A stretch of 64,000 nucleotides of DNA from an uncultured Pelagibacteraceae bacterium (GCA_902540275.1 CACBMB010000005.1:45324-109323), one strand, 5' to 3'; shown: positions 1 through 9,604, counted from the first letter of the stretch. Numbers and translations: made by a program. Notes: generated by a model not told the origin, from the sequence alone.

Positions 1-935
1 CTCATCTATTAATAGCTGGTACCACAGGATCTGGAAAATCTGTTTGTATTAATACAATTATTTTGTCTCTCCTTTTTAGACATACTCCAGAAAAATGTAA
101 ATTTATTTTAATAGATCCAAAGATGCTAGAACTTTCAACTTATGAAGGCGTACCTCATTTACTTTGCCCTGTAATTACTGAAGCAAAAAAGGCAGCATCA
201 GTTTTAGGTTGGGTTGTTAAAGAAATGGAGAGTAGGTACAGACTTATGACAAAAGAAGGAGTTAGAAATATAGATGGTTATAACCTTAAACACAAACTGC
301 CAATGCCTTACATTGTTGTAGTAGTTGATGAGATGTCAGATCTTATGCTAGTTGCAGGTAAAGAAATTGAAAATTATATTCAAAAGTTATCTCAGATGGC
401 TAGAGCTGCTGGAATTCACATTATAATGGCTACTCAAAGACCAAGTGTAGATGTAATCACAGGCACAATTAAAGCAAACTTTCCAACAAGAATATCTTTT
501 CAAGTAACTTCAAAAATTGACAGTAGAACAATTTTAGGTGAACAAGGTGCTGAACAGTTATTAGGTAAAGGAGATATGCTTTATATGTCTTCTGCAAATA
601 GAATCGTTAGGATTCATGCACCATTTGTAGCTGACAACGAAATAGAAAAAATAAATAATTTTTTAAGATCTCAGGAGGAACCTGACTATGTAGATGAAAT
701 ACTAAATTTTGCTGATGAAAAAGAATTTAGTGAAAGTTCAAGAAGTCAAGGCGATAAAGATGAACTTTATCAAGAAGCAGTAAATATAATTAAAACTGAA
801 GGTAAAGCCTCCACATCTTTTTTACAAAGAAAACTACAGATTGGCTATAACAGAGCAGCTAGAATTATTGACATGATGGAAGAAGAAGGAATAGTTAGTA
901 AAGCAAATCATGCTGGGAAACGTGAAGTTCTATAA
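1..935 (+). CDS. ftsK: DNA translocase FtsK, C-terminal part (5' end outside window)
   Basis: FtsK is the septum-anchored ATPase that pumps chromosome ends toward the dif site during cell division. The reading frame is open from base 3, so the gene enters from the left edge. Bases 18-41 encode the Walker A motif GTTGSGKS, and [13 protein letters not shown] (about bases 310-350) is the Walker B region. [13 protein letters not shown] is the conserved FtsK/SpoIIIE sensor segment. The last 60 residues form the winged-helix gamma domain ([21 protein letters not shown]) that reads KOPS sequences. The membrane domain is outside the window. The stop TAA shares one base with the ATG of lolA, a pairing also common in other proteobacteria. 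Confidence 0.96.
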   Translation, partial: HLLIAGTTGSGKSVCINTIILSLLFRHTPEKCKFILIDPKMLELSTYEGVPHLLCPVITEAKKAASVLGWVVKEMESRYRLMTKEGVRNIDGYNLKHKLPMPYIVVVVDEMSDLMLVAGKEIENYIQKLSQMARAAGIHIIMATQRPSVDVITGTIKANFPTRISFQVTSKIDSRTILGEQGAEQLLGKGDMLYMSSANRIVRIHAPFVADNEIEKINNFLRSQEEPDYVDEILNFADEKEFSESSRSQGDKDELYQEAVNIIKTEGKASTSFLQRKLQIGYNRAARIIDMMEEEGIVSKANHAGKREVL

Positions 936-1483
936 TGAAAATTTTCATAATCCTTTTACTCTTGATTTGCAGTACTTTTAAATCATTTGCATCGACAAAA
1001 CAGAATATTATTCAAAATTTAAAAGATACTCAAAACTTGTCATTCAATTTTGAACAAAACATAAACGGTAAAATTGAGAATGGTAATTGTAAAATAAAAT
1101 ATCCAAAGAAAATATATTGTAAATATGATTTATTTAATGAGAAAATTTTAGTATCTAATGGCGAATCATTAGTGATAAAAACTTCTACCAGTTATTTCAT
1201 TTATCCACTTGAAAAAACAAATTTGGATTTGATTTTAAATAAGGAATATTTGATAAAAAAAATCTATGATATGTATGAAAAAAAAATTAGCGAAGAATTT
1301 ATTAATTTTGATTTTAACGAAAATAACAATGAAATTAGCATTTATTTTGATAAGAAAACATACAATCTAATTGGTTGGCAAACTTTAGATATTTACCAAA
1401 ATTTAAGTATTACTTTACTTTCATCCATAATAAAAAATCAAGAGATAGATGAAAATTTATTCAAATTACCAACTCAAGACTAA
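935..1483 (+). CDS. lolA: Outer-membrane lipoprotein carrier protein LolA
   Basis: LolA is the periplasmic chaperone that takes lipoproteins from the LolCDE complex to the outer membrane. The 182-residue product has a clear signal peptide ([19 protein letters not shown]) followed by a beta-rich body with the LolA-like start NIIQNLKDTQNLSFNFEQN and a GWQTLDIYQN segment late in the protein. The sequence is divergent, so the call rests on size, secretion signal, the N-terminal pattern and the ftsK-lolA neighbourhood known from proteobacteria. The start overlaps the ftsK stop by one base, suggesting translational coupling. Its last 4 bases overlap the end of the convergent acetyltransferase gene. 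Confidence 0.82.
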   Translation: MKIFIILLLLICSTFKSFASTKQNIIQNLKDTQNLSFNFEQNINGKIENGNCKIKYPKKIYCKYDLFNEKILVSNGESLVIKTSTSYFIYPLEKTNLDLILNKEYLIKKIYDMYEKKISEEFINFDFNENNNEISIYFDKKTYNLIGWQTLDIYQNLSITLLSSIIKNQEIDENLFKLPTQD

Positions 1484-1983
1484 ATATTTACAGACTCTTT
1501 CTTAAATATTTTCATCCCTCTTGAAATATAATTTCTTAAGGCATTTTCATGATCTAAAGAGCAAGTATGAAGCCAAACTCTTTTAGGTTTTTTCAAAAAA
1601 GATTTTTTAATCGCAAGTGATAATAAATATGATCCTAATCTTTTATTATGGTACTCCTCTAATAAACCAAAATAAGCAATTTCTATTTCGTTGAGATCAT
1701 CATGAAATAATAATTCAAAATAACCAACTAAATCCTCTTTTTTCTTTAAGACATAAGTTTTAATATTTTTGTTTGTAGTATATTCAATCCATTGTTTTTC
1801 ACTCCAGATCAACCTATCAATCCAACGATGTTTTTTTCCAACATTTTTGTAAAAAAACTTATTTAGTTGAAAATTTGGAGGATTGATAAGTTCTATTTTA
1901 AATTCATTAGAAGGACTATCTGACTCAATTAAATCATCAAGTGAATATATTTCTAAGTAATTTCTTTCAATTTTTTTTTTCAC
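1480..1983 (-). CDS. GNAT-family N-acetyltransferase
   Basis: The 167-residue product has the acetyl-CoA binding pattern of the GNAT fold: IEIAYFGLLEEYHNKRLGSYLL, where NKRLGSYL (residues 113-120) fits the R/Q-x-x-G-x-G/A loop, followed by the helix LLSLAIKKSF and a late strand VWLHTCSLDHENALRNYISRG that fits motif B. No signal peptide or membrane segment is visible. The substrate is unknown. It is the last gene of the histidine transcription unit and its start overlaps the HIT gene stop by 4 bases, so it is probably co-expressed with it. Alternative roles include protein N-terminal or small-molecule acetylation; sequence alone does not decide. Confidence 0.8.
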   Translation of the reverse strand: MKKKIERNYLEIYSLDDLIESDSPSNEFKIELINPPNFQLNKFFYKNVGKKHRWIDRLIWSEKQWIEYTTNKNIKTYVLKKKEDLVGYFELLFHDDLNEIEIAYFGLLEEYHNKRLGSYLLSLAIKKSFLKKPKRVWLHTCSLDHENALRNYISRGMKIFKKESVNI

Positions 1984-2345
1984 TCGACCATTTTACCAAC
2001 TCTTTCACCTCCAAATAAATGAAAGTGTAAATGTGGTACCTCTTGGCCCCCATGCTCACTAATATTTGCTAAAGCTCTATATCCTTTACCGGTATCAACT
2101 GATATACCCAATTTTTTTGCAACAATATTAATACCTTTTAGCAATCCTACCATTTCATCTGCTGATGCTTTTTCACTAAAATCATCTAGATCAACATATT
2201 TACCTTTTGGAATAACCAGAGCGTGGATTTTTTTTTGTGGATTAATATCATGAAATGATAATACAAAATCATCTTCATAAATTTTTTTACAAGGGATTTC
2301 TCCTCTCAAAATTTTTGCAAAAATATTATTATCATCGTAACTCAT
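1980..2345 (-). CDS. HIT-family nucleotide hydrolase (HinT-like)
   Basis: A 121-residue histidine-triad protein. The signature HLHFHLF at residues 105-111 is the HIT catalytic motif, and the N-terminal NIFAKILRGEIPCKKIYED plus HALVIPKGKY are typical of the HinT branch, which hydrolyses purine phosphoramidates such as AMP-lysine. The size equals that of bacterial HinT. It lies immediately after hisE with a 4-base overlap, a position common in alphaproteobacteria, and is expected to be co-transcribed with the his genes. It has no secretion signal and should be cytoplasmic. Confidence 0.92.
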   Translation of the reverse strand: MSYDDNNIFAKILRGEIPCKKIYEDDFVLSFHDINPQKKIHALVIPKGKYVDLDDFSEKASADEMVGLLKGINIVAKKLGISVDTGKGYRALANISEHGGQEVPHLHFHLFGGERVGKMVE

Positions 2346-2614
2346 TTTTTCCTTTTATTTAATTCCTCCATAACATCTTCGATTTTTACATCGTTAGCCT
2401 CTAAATACATTATCAAATGATAGAAAACATCTGCAGCCTCATGAATTTTGTTTGAATCATTTTCAACAGCTTCAATTAATTCATTTATTTCCTCTAACAC
2501 TTTTTCTTTGCTTAAAGACTTATCACTGAGTAATTTATTTGTATAAGAACCATCTACAGGTGTTTTTTTTCGTTCTCTAGCGAGATTAAATAAACTTTCT
2601 AAAGTGTTTAGCAT
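2342..2614 (-). CDS. hisE: Phosphoribosyl-ATP pyrophosphatase
   Basis: HisE carries out the second step of histidine synthesis, cutting PR-ATP to PR-AMP and pyrophosphate. The 90-residue single-domain protein shows the all-alpha MazG-like pattern: SLFNLARERK, then SYTNKLL, EEINELIEAVEN and EAADVFYHLIMYL, with the acidic residues that bind metal. It is separated by one base from hisF and overlaps the HIT gene by 4 bases. The hisI cyclohydrolase is not fused to it and is not in this window. Confidence 0.95.
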   Translation of the reverse strand: MLNTLESLFNLARERKKTPVDGSYTNKLLSDKSLSKEKVLEEINELIEAVENDSNKIHEAADVFYHLIMYLEANDVKIEDVMEELNKRKK

Positions 2615-2615
2615 A

Positions 2616-3371
2616 CTAAATTCTAACAGGTATTCCTTTTGAGTCCAAATAATCCTTAGCTTCTTTTACAGAATATTTTCCGTAGTGAAATATAGAAGCT
2701 GCTAAAACTGCACTAGCTTTTCCCAATTTAATTCCATCAACTAAGTGGTCTAAATTGCCTACACCACCAGATGCAATTACTGGAATATTTACTTTGGATG
2801 AGATTCTAGACATTAGGTCAATATCATATCCGACTTGTGTTCCGTCTCTATCCATAGAAGTTACTAATAATTCCCCTGCACCATTGTCCTCCATCTGTTT
2901 TGCGTACTCTAGTGCATCAATACCGCTATTATTTCTTCCCCCATGAGTAAATACTTCCCACTTATCTCCATTCTTTTTTGCATCAATTGCAACTACTATA
3001 CATTGGGATCCGAATTTTTTTGAACTATCGATAACAACTTTTGAATTTTCAACTGCAGCAGTATTTATAGAAACTTTATCTGCACCGCAATTAAGTAATT
3101 TATTAATATCCTCCACACTTTTTATACCGCCACCAACGGTTAAAGGTACAAAACATTTTTTTGAAGTTTTTTCTACAACTTCATAAATAATATCTCTATT
3201 TTCATTTGATGCAGTAATATCAAGAAAGCAAATTTCATCTGCTCCACCATCACTATAAATTTTTGCTTGTTCCACAGGATCTCCTGCGTCTTTTAAATCT
3301 ACAAAATTTATGCCTTTAACAACACGTCCATTCTTTACGTCCAAACAAGGAATTATTCTTTTTTTAAGCAT
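2616..3371 (-). CDS. hisF: Imidazole glycerol phosphate synthase, cyclase subunit
   Basis: HisF uses ammonia from HisH to close the imidazole ring, giving IGP and AICAR. The 251-residue (beta/alpha)8 barrel begins [20 protein letters not shown]. The catalytic pair is present as D11 (CLDVK) and D130 (VVAIDAKK), and phosphate-binding glycine loops VGGGIKS and ASGGVGN are visible. Its first bases overlap the hisA stop by 8 bases. HisF and HisH form the heterodimer and are encoded in the same unit. Confidence 0.97.
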   Translation of the reverse strand: MLKKRIIPCLDVKNGRVVKGINFVDLKDAGDPVEQAKIYSDGGADEICFLDITASNENRDIIYEVVEKTSKKCFVPLTVGGGIKSVEDINKLLNCGADKVSINTAAVENSKVVIDSSKKFGSQCIVVAIDAKKNGDKWEVFTHGGRNNSGIDALEYAKQMEDNGAGELLVTSMDRDGTQVGYDIDLMSRISSKVNIPVIASGGVGNLDHLVDGIKLGKASAVLAASIFHYGKYSVKEAKDYLDSKGIPVRI

Positions 3372-4080
3372 CTTCTTTTACCAGCTCTTCTAATTTTATA
3401 TCACCATCATAAATAGCTTTACCAACTATTATCCCTTCAACATTTTTCAAATTTTTAGCTTTTTTGATATCGTCTATTGATGAAACGCCACCTGATATAA
3501 TTACTGGACAACTTGATATCTCAGCAACTTTTGCTGTTTCATCGAAATTTGGACTTTGTTTCATACCATCCCTGTTAATATCAGTATAAATCAATCTACT
3601 AACACCATAGTCGTTTACTTCTTTTAAATACTCTAAAGTTAATTGATTAGAGCTTTCTTTCCATCCAGATACTGACAAATATCCATCTCTAGCATCCAAA
3701 CCTAAAGCAATTTTATTTGGAAATTTTTCACATACTTCTTTTAAAAAATTTTTATCTTTTATAGCAGCACTTCCCAAAATTACTTTATCAGCACCTGCAT
3801 CAATATATTTTTGAATGCTATCAAGATTTCTGATGCCACCACCTATCTCGACCTTTAAATTAAATTTACTGACTATATCCTGAACAATATCTAAATTTAC
3901 TGTTTCACCAGTTAAAGCACCATCTAAATCAACTATGTGTAAATTTTTAAAACCATGATCTTTATATTTACTTGCTTGTTCAACTGGAGACATGTCATAC
4001 TCGGTTTTGTCGTCAAAATCTCCTTTAACTAATCTTACACACTTTTTATCTTTAATATCTATAGCTGGAAATATTTTCAT
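3364..4080 (-). CDS. hisA: ProFAR isomerase (phosphoribosylformimino-AICAR-P isomerase)
   Basis: HisA isomerises ProFAR to PRFAR in histidine synthesis. It is a 238-residue half-barrel-duplicated protein related to HisF. D8 (IFPAIDIK) and D129 (ALGLDARDG) match the catalytic aspartates, and EIGGGIRN and ISGGVSS are the phosphate-binding loops. The gene abuts hisH (stop at 4081) without a gap and overlaps hisF by 8 bases, typical of a tightly packed operon. Confidence 0.97.
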   Translation of the reverse strand: MKIFPAIDIKDKKCVRLVKGDFDDKTEYDMSPVEQASKYKDHGFKNLHIVDLDGALTGETVNLDIVQDIVSKFNLKVEIGGGIRNLDSIQKYIDAGADKVILGSAAIKDKNFLKEVCEKFPNKIALGLDARDGYLSVSGWKESSNQLTLEYLKEVNDYGVSRLIYTDINRDGMKQSPNFDETAKVAEISSCPVIISGGVSSIDDIKKAKNLKNVEGIIVGKAIYDGDIKLEELVKEDA

Positions 4081-4707
4081 TTATAAACTTATAAAATTAT
4101 TAATTATTTTAAGACCAATCTTATCACTCTTTTCAGGATGAAATTGAGTTCCAAAAATATTATCTTTTTCAACAGAACAAACAATATTTGATGAATAATC
4201 TGTTGTTGAAGATATCACATTTTTATCTTCTGGAATAAATTCATAACTATGAACAAAATACATATGAGAATAATTGTTTATATCTTTAAAAATTCTACTA
4301 TCCTTAATTATATTAATCTGGTTCCAACCAATGTGAGGGAGTTTATATTTACTGTTTTGATTATCAATCTTTGAGACCTTTCCTGAAATCCAACCTAATC
4401 CTTTTGTTTCAGTTTCCTCATAACCAATATCAGCAAACATTTGTAAACCAACACAAATTCCAAGAAGAGGTTTTTTATTAGTAATTGCAAATTCGTTAAG
4501 TGTATCTGTGAGGCCATCAATATTGTTTAAGGCATCAATACAACTTTTAAATGAGCCCTGCCCTGGTAAAACCACTTTATCGCTTGATTTAATCTTATTT
4601 AAATCTGAAGTAACCTCGATAGTCACTTTATTTTTGGCAACTTCTTTAAAAGAATTTATTACCGAGCTAATATTACCCGAATTATAATCAACAATTGTAA
4701 CGTTCAT
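4081..4707 (-). CDS. hisH: Imidazole glycerol phosphate synthase, glutaminase subunit
   Basis: HisH hydrolyses glutamine and channels ammonia to HisF. The 208-residue class-I amidotransferase has the nucleophile C85 in GICVGLQMF and the H190/E192 pair in FGTQFHPEKS, completing the triad. LPGQGSF forms the oxyanion region. It lies 5 bases after hisB and directly before hisA. Confidence 0.97.
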   Translation of the reverse strand: MNVTIVDYNSGNISSVINSFKEVAKNKVTIEVTSDLNKIKSSDKVVLPGQGSFKSCIDALNNIDGLTDTLNEFAITNKKPLLGICVGLQMFADIGYEETETKGLGWISGKVSKIDNQNSKYKLPHIGWNQINIIKDSRIFKDINNYSHMYFVHSYEFIPEDKNVISSTTDYSSNIVCSVEKDNIFGTQFHPEKSDKIGLKIINNFISL

Positions 4708-4712
4708 TAAAC

Positions 4713-5303
4713 TTATAAAGAACCTTTGGTAGAAGGAATTGTTTTTTTGTTTCTAGGATCTATCTCTAGTGCAGTTCTTAATGATCTTGCTAATCCTTTA
4801 AAACAAGACTCTATAATATGATGACTATTATCACCGTAAATATTTTCGACATGCAAAGTGATTCCTGCAGCTTGTGAAAATGCTTGAAACCATTCTTTAA
4901 ACAATTCAGTATCCATTTCACCAAGTTTTTCTACCTTAAGCTTAACCTTCCAAATCAAATAAGGTCTGTTAGATATATCAATTGCAACACGTGATAAGGT
5001 TTCGTCCATGGGTATCATTGCGTGTGCATATCTTCTAATACCAATAGATTTTTTCAGAGCTTTTTTTAATGCTTCTCCAATTGCAATTCCAGTATCTTCA
5101 GTCGTATGATGAAGATCGATATGAGTATCTCCTTTTGCTTTAATATTCATATCAATCGATGAATGCTTAGATAATTGTTCAAGCATATGATTTAGGAAAC
5201 CTATCCCAGTATCAATTTTATATTTGCCTTTACCATCTATATTTAAATCAACACTGATGCTTGTCTCTTTAGTTTTTCTACTAATTTTACCTTTACGTTT
5301 CAT
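4713..5303 (-). CDS. hisB: Imidazoleglycerol-phosphate dehydratase
   Basis: HisB dehydrates imidazoleglycerol phosphate to imidazole acetol phosphate. The 196-residue product is the monofunctional form without the histidinol-phosphatase domain of enteric HisB. The two manganese-binding histidine motifs are present: HHTTEDTG at 65-72 and HHIIES at 161-166. It is the first gene of the minus-strand his group hisB-hisH-hisA-hisF-hisE-HIT-GNAT. It is divergent from hslV across a 91-base spacer, the standard alphaproteobacterial arrangement. Confidence 0.97.
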   Translation of the reverse strand: MKRKGKISRKTKETSISVDLNIDGKGKYKIDTGIGFLNHMLEQLSKHSSIDMNIKAKGDTHIDLHHTTEDTGIAIGEALKKALKKSIGIRRYAHAMIPMDETLSRVAIDISNRPYLIWKVKLKVEKLGEMDTELFKEWFQAFSQAAGITLHVENIYGDNSHHIIESCFKGLARSLRTALEIDPRNKKTIPSTKGSL

Positions 5304-5359
5304 AATTTAAAACAGGTATACATATATTATTCAATTATGGCAATAATACTAAACCTGGG

Positions 5360-5387
5360 CTTGAACTATTGAAATTAGTATCCATTT
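5360..5387 (+). promoter_or_regulatory. Candidate RpoH (sigma-32) heat-shock promoter of hslVU
   Basis: CTTGAAC at 5360-5366 is followed after 14 bases by TCCATTT at 5381-5387. This matches the enteric sigma-32 pattern CTTGAAA-N14-CCCATNT at 12 of 13 defined positions except the seventh -35 base and first -10 base, and CTTG-N17 spacing also fits the alphaproteobacterial form. The hslV ATG lies only 7 bases past the -10 element, so the transcript would start at or next to the start codon. Confidence 0.6.
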
Positions 5388-5394
5388 AATAACT

Positions 5395-5910
5395 ATGACA
5401 ACAATAGTATTGGTGAGAAAAAATAATGAAGTAGTCGTAGCTGGAGATGGCCAAGTAAGCATGGGAAATACCGTTGTAAAAAGCACTGCTTCAAAAGTCA
5501 GAAAAATTGATAAGAGAGGAGTTGTTGCAGGATTTGCTGGATCAACAGCTGATGCATTAACTTTGTTTGAAAGATTAGAAGCAAAATTAGAAAAACATGC
5601 AGGTAACTTATCAAGAGCTGCTGTGGAATTAGCTAAAGATTGGAGAACTGATAAATATTTAAGACGATTAGAAGCTCTAATGGCTGTTGGAGATAAAAAT
5701 AATAGTTATATTATTTCTGGTACAGGAGATGTTTTAGAGCCTGAAGGAGATGTTATTGGTATTGGTTCAGGTGGAAATTATGCACTTGCTGCTGGAAAAG
5801 TCTTGATGGGAACTAATATGAATGCAGAGGAATTAGCAAAAAAAGCAATAGAGGTAGCAGCTGAAATTTGTGTTTTTACTAACAGCAACGTAAAAATAGA
5901 GAAAATATAA
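5395..5910 (+). CDS. hslV: ATP-dependent protease subunit HslV (ClpQ)
   Basis: HslV is the peptidase ring of the HslUV heat-shock protease. The 171-residue product starts [20 protein letters not shown]. The Met must be removed so that Thr2 becomes the catalytic N-terminal nucleophile, which fixes the start codon at 5395. Other family features are [35 protein letters not shown] and [16 protein letters not shown]. No Shine-Dalgarno-like sequence precedes the ATG; a heat-shock-type promoter ends 7 bases upstream. The stop overlaps the hslU start by one base. Confidence 0.97.
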   Translation: MTTIVLVRKNNEVVVAGDGQVSMGNTVVKSTASKVRKIDKRGVVAGFAGSTADALTLFERLEAKLEKHAGNLSRAAVELAKDWRTDKYLRRLEALMAVGDKNNSYIISGTGDVLEPEGDVIGIGSGGNYALAAGKVLMGTNMNAEELAKKAIEVAAEICVFTNSNVKIEKI

Positions 5911-7277
5911 TGGATAAATCAAACGTTACAAAACTACAACCTAAAGACAAAAAATCAGAGTCCATAGTTGGTAGCTCTCTTTCACCAAGAGAAATAGTTT
6001 CTGAACTAGATAGATTTGTAGTCGGTCAAAATCAAGCCAAAAGAGCTGTAGCAGTTGCTTTAAGAAATAGATGGAGAAGACAAGCTTTAAAGGGTGAAAT
6101 GAAAAATGAGGTCTTGCCAAAAAATATTTTAATGATTGGACCAACAGGAGTTGGGAAAACAGAAATATCAAGAAGATTGTCAAAATTGGCAGAAGCACCT
6201 TTCGTAAAAGTTGAAGCAACACGGTTTACTGAAGTTGGATATGTAGGAAGAGATGTAGAGCAAATTATAAGAGATTTGATTGAGATAGCAATTTCAATGG
6301 AAAAAGTAAAAAAGAGAAAAGAAGTATTTGCTAAAGCTCAAAAACTTGCTGAAGAAAAAGTTTTAGATGCACTTGTAGGAAAAAAAGCAAGTTTAGCAAC
6401 AAGAGAAAGTTTTAGAAAAAGATTAAGAAATGGTGATCTTGATGATAATGAGATTGAAATAGCTGTTAGTGACACAGGTGGAAACAGTACGTCATTTGAA
6501 ATTCCAGGTATGCCTGGTGCAAATGTAGGTATGATAAATATTGGTGAAATGCTCGGTAAATCAATGGGTGCAAAAGAAAAAAAGAAAAAAATGACTGTAA
6601 AAGAATCTCATGAAATTTTAATAAATGATGAATCAGACAAACTGATTGAACAAGATAAAATTATTAAAGCTGCTAAAACATCCACAGAAAATAATGGGAT
6701 AGTCTTTTTAGACGAAATAGATAAAATTTCAGGGAGAACTGATAGGGTTGGTGGTGATGTATCTAGAGAAGGTGTACAAAGAGATTTATTACCATTAATT
6801 GAAGGAACAACTGTTAATACAAAATATGGTCCAATAAAAACAGATCATATTCTTTTTATTGCTTCTGGTGCTTTTCAGCTTGCTAAGCCATCAGACTTAC
6901 TGCCAGAACTTCAAGGAAGATTACCAATCAGAGTGGAATTAGAAGCTCTCACAAGCGATGATTTTAAAAGAATTTTAAAGGAACCAGATTACAGTTTAAT
7001 TAAACAATATGTTGCATTATTAAAAACGGAAAATGTCGATTTAGAATTTTCAGAAGATGGTATTGATACAATTGCTAAAATTGCTTCAGAAGTTAACTCA
7101 ACGGTAGAAAATATCGGTGCTAGAAGATTACACACTATTATCGAAAAAATATTAGACGAAATAAGCTTTACAGCAACTGACCGTGCTGGAGAAAAAATAA
7201 TTATAAATAAAGAATATATTACAAAAAATTTAGATAACTTGGTAAAAGATACAGATCTTTCGAAATTTATATTATAA
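5910..7277 (+). CDS. hslU: HslU ATPase subunit of the HslUV protease
   Basis: HslU (ClpY) is the AAA+ unfoldase that feeds substrates to HslV. The 455-residue protein has [20 protein letters not shown] near the N-terminus, Walker A GPTGVGKT at 77-84, Walker B FLDEID at 266-271, an I-domain insertion of about residues 110-240 with charged helices, and a sensor-2 region [18 protein letters not shown]. The C-terminal tail DLSKFIL would dock into HslV. It is co-transcribed with hslV, with which it overlaps by one base. Only 3 bases separate its stop from that of the convergent sulfotransferase gene. Confidence 0.97.
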   Translation: MDKSNVTKLQPKDKKSESIVGSSLSPREIVSELDRFVVGQNQAKRAVAVALRNRWRRQALKGEMKNEVLPKNILMIGPTGVGKTEISRRLSKLAEAPFVKVEATRFTEVGYVGRDVEQIIRDLIEIAISMEKVKKRKEVFAKAQKLAEEKVLDALVGKKASLATRESFRKRLRNGDLDDNEIEIAVSDTGGNSTSFEIPGMPGANVGMINIGEMLGKSMGAKEKKKKMTVKESHEILINDESDKLIEQDKIIKAAKTSTENNGIVFLDEIDKISGRTDRVGGDVSREGVQRDLLPLIEGTTVNTKYGPIKTDHILFIASGAFQLAKPSDLLPELQGRLPIRVELEALTSDDFKRILKEPDYSLIKQYVALLKTENVDLEFSEDGIDTIAKIASEVNSTVENIGARRLHTIIEKILDEISFTATDRAGEKIIINKEYITKNLDNLVKDTDLSKFIL

Positions 7278-7280
7278 AAA

Positions 7281-8114
7281 TCACAAGTATCCCAATTCGA
7301 TCATTTCTTTTTTAAATGTTTCTTCTATTTTAGAGCTGTACTCTCTCTTAAGGAACCTTCTCCAATCATTCTTTGGTCCATATTTAAAAAATGTTTTTCT
7401 TTTTTTTGTTTTTTCATCTAATTCAGCTTCTTTAAAATCTGTTTTTTTTTCAAGATCTTGCATAATATTAAAATCTGAAGTTTTTATAATTTTATTTAAT
7501 TTAATCATGTTAATTTCAAAATTTTTTACACCTAATTTTTGAATAAATTTAAAAATTTTGATTAAAGTAGATTTTTTCCTAATTACTAAATCTTCATATT
7601 TAATTGTTAAAACTTTTTCTCCCATATTTTTCCATGAGTTATAATTTACACTCCATGAACCTAAAAAAGTTTTACATGTAGCATCTGCTCTGTATAACCA
7701 TTTAGATGGATTAATCATAGTATTTATGGCTTCATCCATATTGATATTATAATGATGACATAAAGAGGTAACCACATTTCTAGGATCTCTAACAATATAA
7801 ATTGCACCAAGAGAATTTTTTGAGTCTGTAAAATTACAATTATTTATACTTATCAAGCTACTATGAGTTTTAAAAAATCTTATTTTCTTATCTTTATTTA
7901 TTAAACTTTGTGCGTTAATAAAATTTTCAAAAATTTTTTTATCATCTTTAATATCAATATTTAATTTTTCAAATTGTTTAATTAATGGAAATTGTTCAAT
8001 TTTATATAAATAATCAAATTTTAAATTCCCATCTTTTGAGAATAAATAAGTTCCTAATATAGAACGTAATAATGTATTTCCACTTTTAGGATATGATGCC
8101 AACCAAACAATCAT
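7281..8114 (-). CDS. PAPS-dependent sulfotransferase-domain protein
   Basis: The 277-residue product starts MIVWLASYPKSGNTLLRSIL. YPKSGNT at 8-14 is the 5'-phosphosulfate binding loop and RDPRNVVTS at 109-117 is the 3'-phosphate binding motif of cytosolic-type sulfotransferases; FKTHSS (81-86) resembles the KTH substrate segment. This supports transfer of sulfate from PAPS to an unknown acceptor. No signal peptide or membrane segment is visible. It sits between hslU and the Smr gene, where other alphaproteobacteria usually have no such gene, and overlaps the Smr stop by 4 bases. It appears to be a lineage-specific insertion in a conserved block. Confidence 0.85.
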   Translation of the reverse strand: MIVWLASYPKSGNTLLRSILGTYLFSKDGNLKFDYLYKIEQFPLIKQFEKLNIDIKDDKKIFENFINAQSLINKDKKIRFFKTHSSLISINNCNFTDSKNSLGAIYIVRDPRNVVTSLCHHYNINMDEAINTMINPSKWLYRADATCKTFLGSWSVNYNSWKNMGEKVLTIKYEDLVIRKKSTLIKIFKFIQKLGVKNFEINMIKLNKIIKTSDFNIMQDLEKKTDFKEAELDEKTKKRKTFFKYGPKNDWRRFLKREYSSKIEETFKKEMIELGYL

Positions 8115-8524
8115 TTTATTTTTTTTAAAAATATATAAAAAGCTCCTGCTCCACCATCTTCAATTTTTGCTTCTTCAATTCTATTAATTATTTGCATTAA
8201 ACTTTTATGACTTTTAATAAATTGAGGAACAGAGTGTTTTAAAATTCCCAAATCTCTAGAAACATATGGATCTTGATCATTTTTTGAATGTAGACCTTTT
8301 CCTGTTACTACAATCAGTTTATTTATCTTATCTTTATATGCTTGATATATAAACTCCTGAATTGTTTTATTTGCTTGATCAAGAGAATATCCATGTAAAT
8401 CTACAGATCTTATTTGATAATTTTTTTTTTTAGAATATTCTAAATCCTTGTTATAGACACCTTCATCACTATTGATAAATTTTTTCCAGTCTTTTTTATC
8501 TTTATCTGAAATTTTACTATTCAA
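8111..8524 (-). CDS. Smr-domain protein
   Basis: The 137-residue protein contains a stand-alone Smr (small MutS-related) domain: VDLHGYSLDQANKTIQEFI with DLHGYS at 42-47, and VVTGKGLHS with TGKG at 74-77, followed by PQFIKSHKSLMQIINRIEEA and the end GGAGAFYIFLKK. Smr domains bind nucleic acids and several have endonuclease activity. The role of this short alphaproteobacterial form is not established. It abuts the Tim44-like gene and overlaps the sulfotransferase by 4 bases. Confidence 0.9.
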   Translation of the reverse strand: MNSKISDKDKKDWKKFINSDEGVYNKDLEYSKKKNYQIRSVDLHGYSLDQANKTIQEFIYQAYKDKINKLIVVTGKGLHSKNDQDPYVSRDLGILKHSVPQFIKSHKSLMQIINRIEEAKIEDGGAGAFYIFLKKIK

Positions 8525-9121
8525 TTAAGTTAAAATATCTACTAATTGCCAGTTCGGATTACTTGACCTTGTATCTCTAGAAAAAACCCAAGTATCATAA
8601 ATTTTTTTAATTTTTTCAGGATCTCCAGACACAATTTTTTTATTCTTATCTCTTATACAAGTTATAACTTCACCAACAAAATCTACCGTTACTTTCAGTA
8701 TACTATTTTCTTTTTTATGATTTTTAATATTTGCTGAATTGACTCCAATAAAAGTAATCTCTGCAAAATGTCCTCTATTATTTCTTTCTTTTAGTGCTTC
8801 ATTAAATTGATCATGAATTTTTTTACTCAATAATGGCTTACTTTGAACAAGCTTATTATCATCATCACTAAAATCTGTAATTATAGTTTCATAAGCAATT
8901 TTTGCTCCTTTTAAGAACTCTTTTTGAGCACTTTCATCAAAAATTAAATTTTGTTTAGTTTTAATTTTAGGATCAACTTTTTTTAATATCTCTTGAAATT
9001 GTGGAGCTGTTTTACCCTCAAATCCTGTTCTTTTTCCAAGAATACCTCTTAACCTCAAGAAAATGAAGCCAGCGATCATTGCTAATAAAATAATATCTAT
9101 ATATTCAAAACTATAATTCAT
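8525..9121 (-). CDS. Tim44-like domain membrane-anchored protein
   Basis: The 198-residue product has one N-terminal transmembrane helix (about residues 8-24, IILLAMIAGFIFLRLRGIL), followed by GKRTGFEGK and a Tim44-type domain at about residues 60-195, with the late segment KKIYDTWVFSRDTRSSNPNWQLVDI typical of the family. Bacterial homologues of the mitochondrial import factor Tim44 are found in alphaproteobacteria at this same position beside fxsA and secB. The exact role is not established; a function at the inner membrane in protein transport or envelope biogenesis is inferred. Confidence 0.88.
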   Translation of the reverse strand: MNYSFEYIDIILLAMIAGFIFLRLRGILGKRTGFEGKTAPQFQEILKKVDPKIKTKQNLIFDESAQKEFLKGAKIAYETIITDFSDDDNKLVQSKPLLSKKIHDQFNEALKERNNRGHFAEITFIGVNSANIKNHKKENSILKVTVDFVGEVITCIRDKNKKIVSGDPEKIKKIYDTWVFSRDTRSSNPNWQLVDILT

Positions 9122-9141
9122 AAGCTTAACTTAATTACTAT

Positions 9142-9157
9142 GTTGAATAATTTCAAC
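9142..9157. repeat. Inverted repeat in divergent promoter gap
   Basis: GTTGAA-TAAT-TTCAAC is a perfect 6-base inverted repeat with a 4-base centre in the 57-base gap between the divergent Tim44-like and fxsA genes. It could be an operator for both directions, but no regulator is identified and chance is not excluded in such AT-rich DNA. Confidence 0.35.
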
Positions 9158-9178
9158 TAACAATTACATTAAAGACAA

Positions 9179-9604
9179 ATGAACACAGCACTTTTAACGA
9201 TAATTTTAGTTCCAATAATAGAAATTTATCTATTTATAAAGATAGGTAATCAAATCGGAGCATTTAATACAATCTCTTTAATATTTATCACAGCTATAAT
9301 TGGAGTTATATATGCTAGGTACGAGGGACTAAATACTCTTAAATCTGGATTTTCACAACTAATAAAAAATGAACTTCCAGCGTATGAAATAATCTCAGGT
9401 GCTGCAATTGCTTTTGCTGCATTACTTTTAATAATACCTGGCTTTGCCACTGATCTAATTGGCTTTTTAATCATATTTCCGCTCACTAGAAAATTATTTT
9501 TTGGGAAATTTTTAAAAAATTACAAAAACACAAAAACTTCTAATAAACCATATATAGATGGAGAATTTGAAGATATAAAAGATGATGATGAAAGAAAATT
9601 ATAA
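9179..9604 (+). CDS. fxsA: FxsA-family membrane protein
   Basis: FxsA is a small inner-membrane protein first known for affecting phage F exclusion; its cellular role is unclear. The 141-residue product shows the family pattern: VPIIEIYLFIKIGNQIGAFN, a second hydrophobic segment TISLIFITAIIGVIYARYEG, and a third around AALLLIIPGFATDLIGFLIIFP, with the tail rich in charged residues. It is divergent from the Tim44-like gene and its end overlaps secB by 23 bases. Confidence 0.88.
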   Translation: MNTALLTIILVPIIEIYLFIKIGNQIGAFNTISLIFITAIIGVIYARYEGLNTLKSGFSQLIKNELPAYEIISGAAIAFAALLLIIPGFATDLIGFLIIFPLTRKLFFGKFLKNYKNTKTSNKPYIDGEFEDIKDDDERKL

